DNA of 23,260 nt from a virus. Below, piece after piece: positions 21,776-23,260 of the stretch (its first letter is position 1; each line of letters opens with the position of its first letter). The DNA lies in IMG/VR virus record IMGVR_UViG_3300025705_000025, positions 1-23,260 of that record; one strand, 5' to 3'. Position numbers and translations under genes: made by a program. Under the pieces are notes generated by a model, which made no database searches, was not told where the DNA came from, and was given only the letters and a program-made list of their open reading frames with translations.

Positions 21776-23260
21776 CACCCAAGGTGGTGGATTGTGATGT
21801 TCCCGTTGCCCGCATGAACAGCAGGGTTGCCGATCGTTTTGTTGTATGGGTAAAGGAACATATAGGGCTTTGACTGATTGAGTCCGATGCCTTTATGCCC
21901 TGCCACGAAGTTGTTGACATGCGTGGCCGTCAAGTCGAACGCCTTAAGTTCGCCGTATCGGAGCGTGCCGATGCAAGTTGGTGAGTGAACGTGGTCAGCG
22001 GGAGATACGACGTTGCCAGGGTTGTTCGCTCTCGTTGTCGTGCCGACGTACACGCAATCGTCCTGGTTGATGCCGCCACCCTCACGGTAGAGGACAATCT
22101 GCATTCGTGTCACCGAACGTCCAGACGTTGCGTTAATAGCGTTTGTGATCCCGTCGCCGTACCAGAAATAGCCAGCGTACTCAGAACCGGGATTGTCGTA
22201 GTACCCCTGATATGGCCTCGTCGGGTTCGACGTGTTCTGACCGAAAGCAGGGCTGCGCCAGTGCCCCGAGGATGTAGCCCACACGGTCGTCGGGCTGACT
22301 GCTGTTGTGTACGACTTAGTGCTTGTCCAACCCGACACGTTTCCATACGCATCCTTGACTCTGATGCGTGCCGAGATTGTTTGCACGTCGTTCGGCGCTG
22401 TCGTCAAGTGCAGAACAAGATTCTGGCTGTTGCTGCAATTGTTCCAAATATTGCCAAGATTCCAGCCGCCGTTCCCTACCTTGAAGTTGACCTCATACTT
22501 TGAGTTGTCCGACGATGACGTCTTGCAACGAAAGATCATCCTGCCGTATGACGACTCAGGCTTCCATGACGTAACTACCGGCAGAGCAGGCGGTGTGACA
22601 TCCCACACCGGCGTCCCCGACTTCGACACATAACTTGACGAACCGACACCGTTCGTCGCCCTGACTCGCATGTACCGAGCGCCTGTACCCGACGACCCGA
22701 ACGAATGCGTGTACGGCGAAGTCTTATTGCCCGACACTGTTGTCCACGACGAATCCGATGTTCCACCAGTCGTTGACGTTTGCACCTGATAACTCGTCGG
22801 CGCATCATGCGTGCTGTCATTCGTCGGCGCAGACCACGACAGCTTCAATTGACCGACCGTCGACGTCGCAGCAACCGACACGCTGTTCGGCACGTTCGGC
22901 GCATACAACCAAACCGGCGTAGCCGATGCGGTGACGTATGCAGAAGCCCCGCCAGCCGACAACGTGCGAACTCTCATCGACTTCGATCCAGAACCCGTGA
23001 ACGTGTAGTAGCTCGGTGATGTTGTGTCGCTCACATTCACCCAGGAGCCATTGTTCGCTTGCACTTCGTAACCTGTGCGACTGCCAGCCGGGTGTCCCCA
23101 CGACAGCTTCACTTGACCCTTCGTTGTCGTCGCCACCGCCGTCACGCTCGTCGGCGGTAGCGCTGGGACCGCTGACGTCGCCGTGTTCGAGTAAGGGCCA
23201 TGATTGCCTGAGATGGCAGCCCGCACTTGATACGACTCAACAGTGCCTTCTCGCCCGTTC
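21775..23260 (-). CDS. Fibronectin type III tail fibre/tip protein, N-terminus outside the window
   Basis: The frame stays open to the right edge: a GTG at 23226 lies inside a domain and the preceding 11 codons (NGREGTVESYQ) continue it, so the true start is outside. About 494 residues are visible. They hold the end of one FnIII domain (YQVRAAISGN), two clear FnIII units beginning PPTSVTAVATTTKGQVKLSW and VPNSVSVAATSTVGQLKLSW, a third more divergent one near LPVVTSWKPESS, and a Trp/Tyr/Gly-rich C-terminal domain (YFWYGDGITNAI, VLYREGGG, ending ITIHHLG). Such proteins are usually minor tail or fibre proteins that bind the cell surface. The DNA is GC-richer than its neighbours, suggesting horizontal module exchange. 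The gene precedes the gp25-like gene by 75 bases. Confidence 0.85.
   Translation of the reverse strand, partial: NGREGTVESYQVRAAISGNHGPYSNTATSAVPALPPTSVTAVATTTKGQVKLSWGHPAGSRTGYEVQANNGSWVNVSDTTSPSYYTFTGSGSKSMRVRTLSAGGASAYVTASATPVWLYAPNVPNSVSVAATSTVGQLKLSWSAPTNDSTHDAPTSYQVQTSTTGGTSDSSWTTVSGNKTSPYTHSFGSSGTGARYMRVRATNGVGSSSYVSKSGTPVWDVTPPALPVVTSWKPESSYGRMIFRCKTSSSDNSKYEVNFKVGNGGWNLGNIWNNCSNSQNLVLHLTTAPNDVQTISARIRVKDAYGNVSGWTSTKSYTTAVSPTTVWATSSGHWRSPAFGQNTSNPTRPYQGYYDNPGSEYAGYFWYGDGITNAINATSGRSVTRMQIVLYREGGGINQDDCVYVGTTTRANNPGNVVSPADHVHSPTCIGTLRYGELKAFDLTATHVNNFVAGHKGIGLNQSKPYMFLYPYNKTIGNPAVHAGNGNITIHHLG
22834..23118 (-). repeat. Duplicated FnIII coding segments
   Basis: CCACGACAGCTTCAATTGAC at 22834-22853 recurs at 23098-23117 with one mismatch, 264 bases (88 codons) apart, at the same point (the KLSW strand) of successive FnIII units. 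This indicates duplication of the domain or ongoing gene conversion. Confidence 0.6.

Noticed and set aside
1-23260. Prophage or lysogeny module, tRNA genes, insertion sequences
   Set aside because: I found no integrase, excision pair, transposase, tRNA-like cloverleaf or attachment repeat. The MerR-like gene alone is not enough to claim lysogeny.

Overview
This window is a dense piece of a double-stranded DNA bacteriophage genome. All 31 genes I can support lie on the minus strand, so transcription runs from position 23260 towards 1. No gap exceeds 75 bases, most neighbouring genes overlap by 1, 4 or 8-23 bases, and GTG starts are common. A gp25-like protein, a baseplate J-like protein and a P2 gpI-like protein in a row point to a contractile-tailed phage (myovirus type). 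Flavin-dependent ThyX, a SpoVS-like protein, a gp32-type zinc-containing SSB, a P/Q-rich zinc-ribbon protein and a likely leaderless promoter fit a phage of Actinobacteria or a related Gram-positive host. That host call is inference. I see no integrase, tRNA, CRISPR array or insertion sequence.

Layout in transcription order. (1) 23260-17989, tail and baseplate: the 3' part of a long fibronectin-III fibre or tip protein with distinctly GC-richer DNA, then gp25-like, J-like and gpI-like proteins. (2) 17913-11551, replication block of seven genes joined stop-to-start: two unrecognised proteins, a DnaC-like AAA+ loader, a HAD-like protein lacking the usual nucleophile, a DnaB-type helicase, a CHC2/TOPRIM primase and a SNF2-type helicase. 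Two small unknown genes follow (11492-10760). (3) 10697-2868, synthesis, recombination and nucleotide block: a small unknown gene, a MerR-like HTH protein, SSB, a family A DNA polymerase with proofreading, two small proteins, RecA, an HD phosphohydrolase, a small PD-(D/E)XK nuclease, a Cas4-like Fe-S nuclease and a small unknown. (4) 2840-1421: ThyX, a second small PD-(D/E)XK nuclease and a SpoVS homologue. (5) 1408-1: four small Gly/Pro-rich genes of unknown function; the last runs off the left edge.

Blocks 2 and 3 together form a nearly self-contained replication machine: primase, helicase and loader open and prime the template; polymerase and SSB copy it; RecA with three nucleases supports recombination-dependent replication and junction processing; ThyX and the HD enzyme adjust nucleotide supply.

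The regulatory layer is the most original part of the window. Most of the larger intergenic gaps carry a TATACT hexamer or close variant on the minus strand, usually as an extended -10 (TGnTATACT). One is placed so that transcription would begin exactly at an ATG. One lies between the arms of a perfect 9-bp inverted repeat that bracket its -35 and -10. Two others share GGACTCCTG at the same distance upstream. A 10-bp hairpin precedes recA, and the recA and ssb leaders share a 12-base block encoding MTTK.
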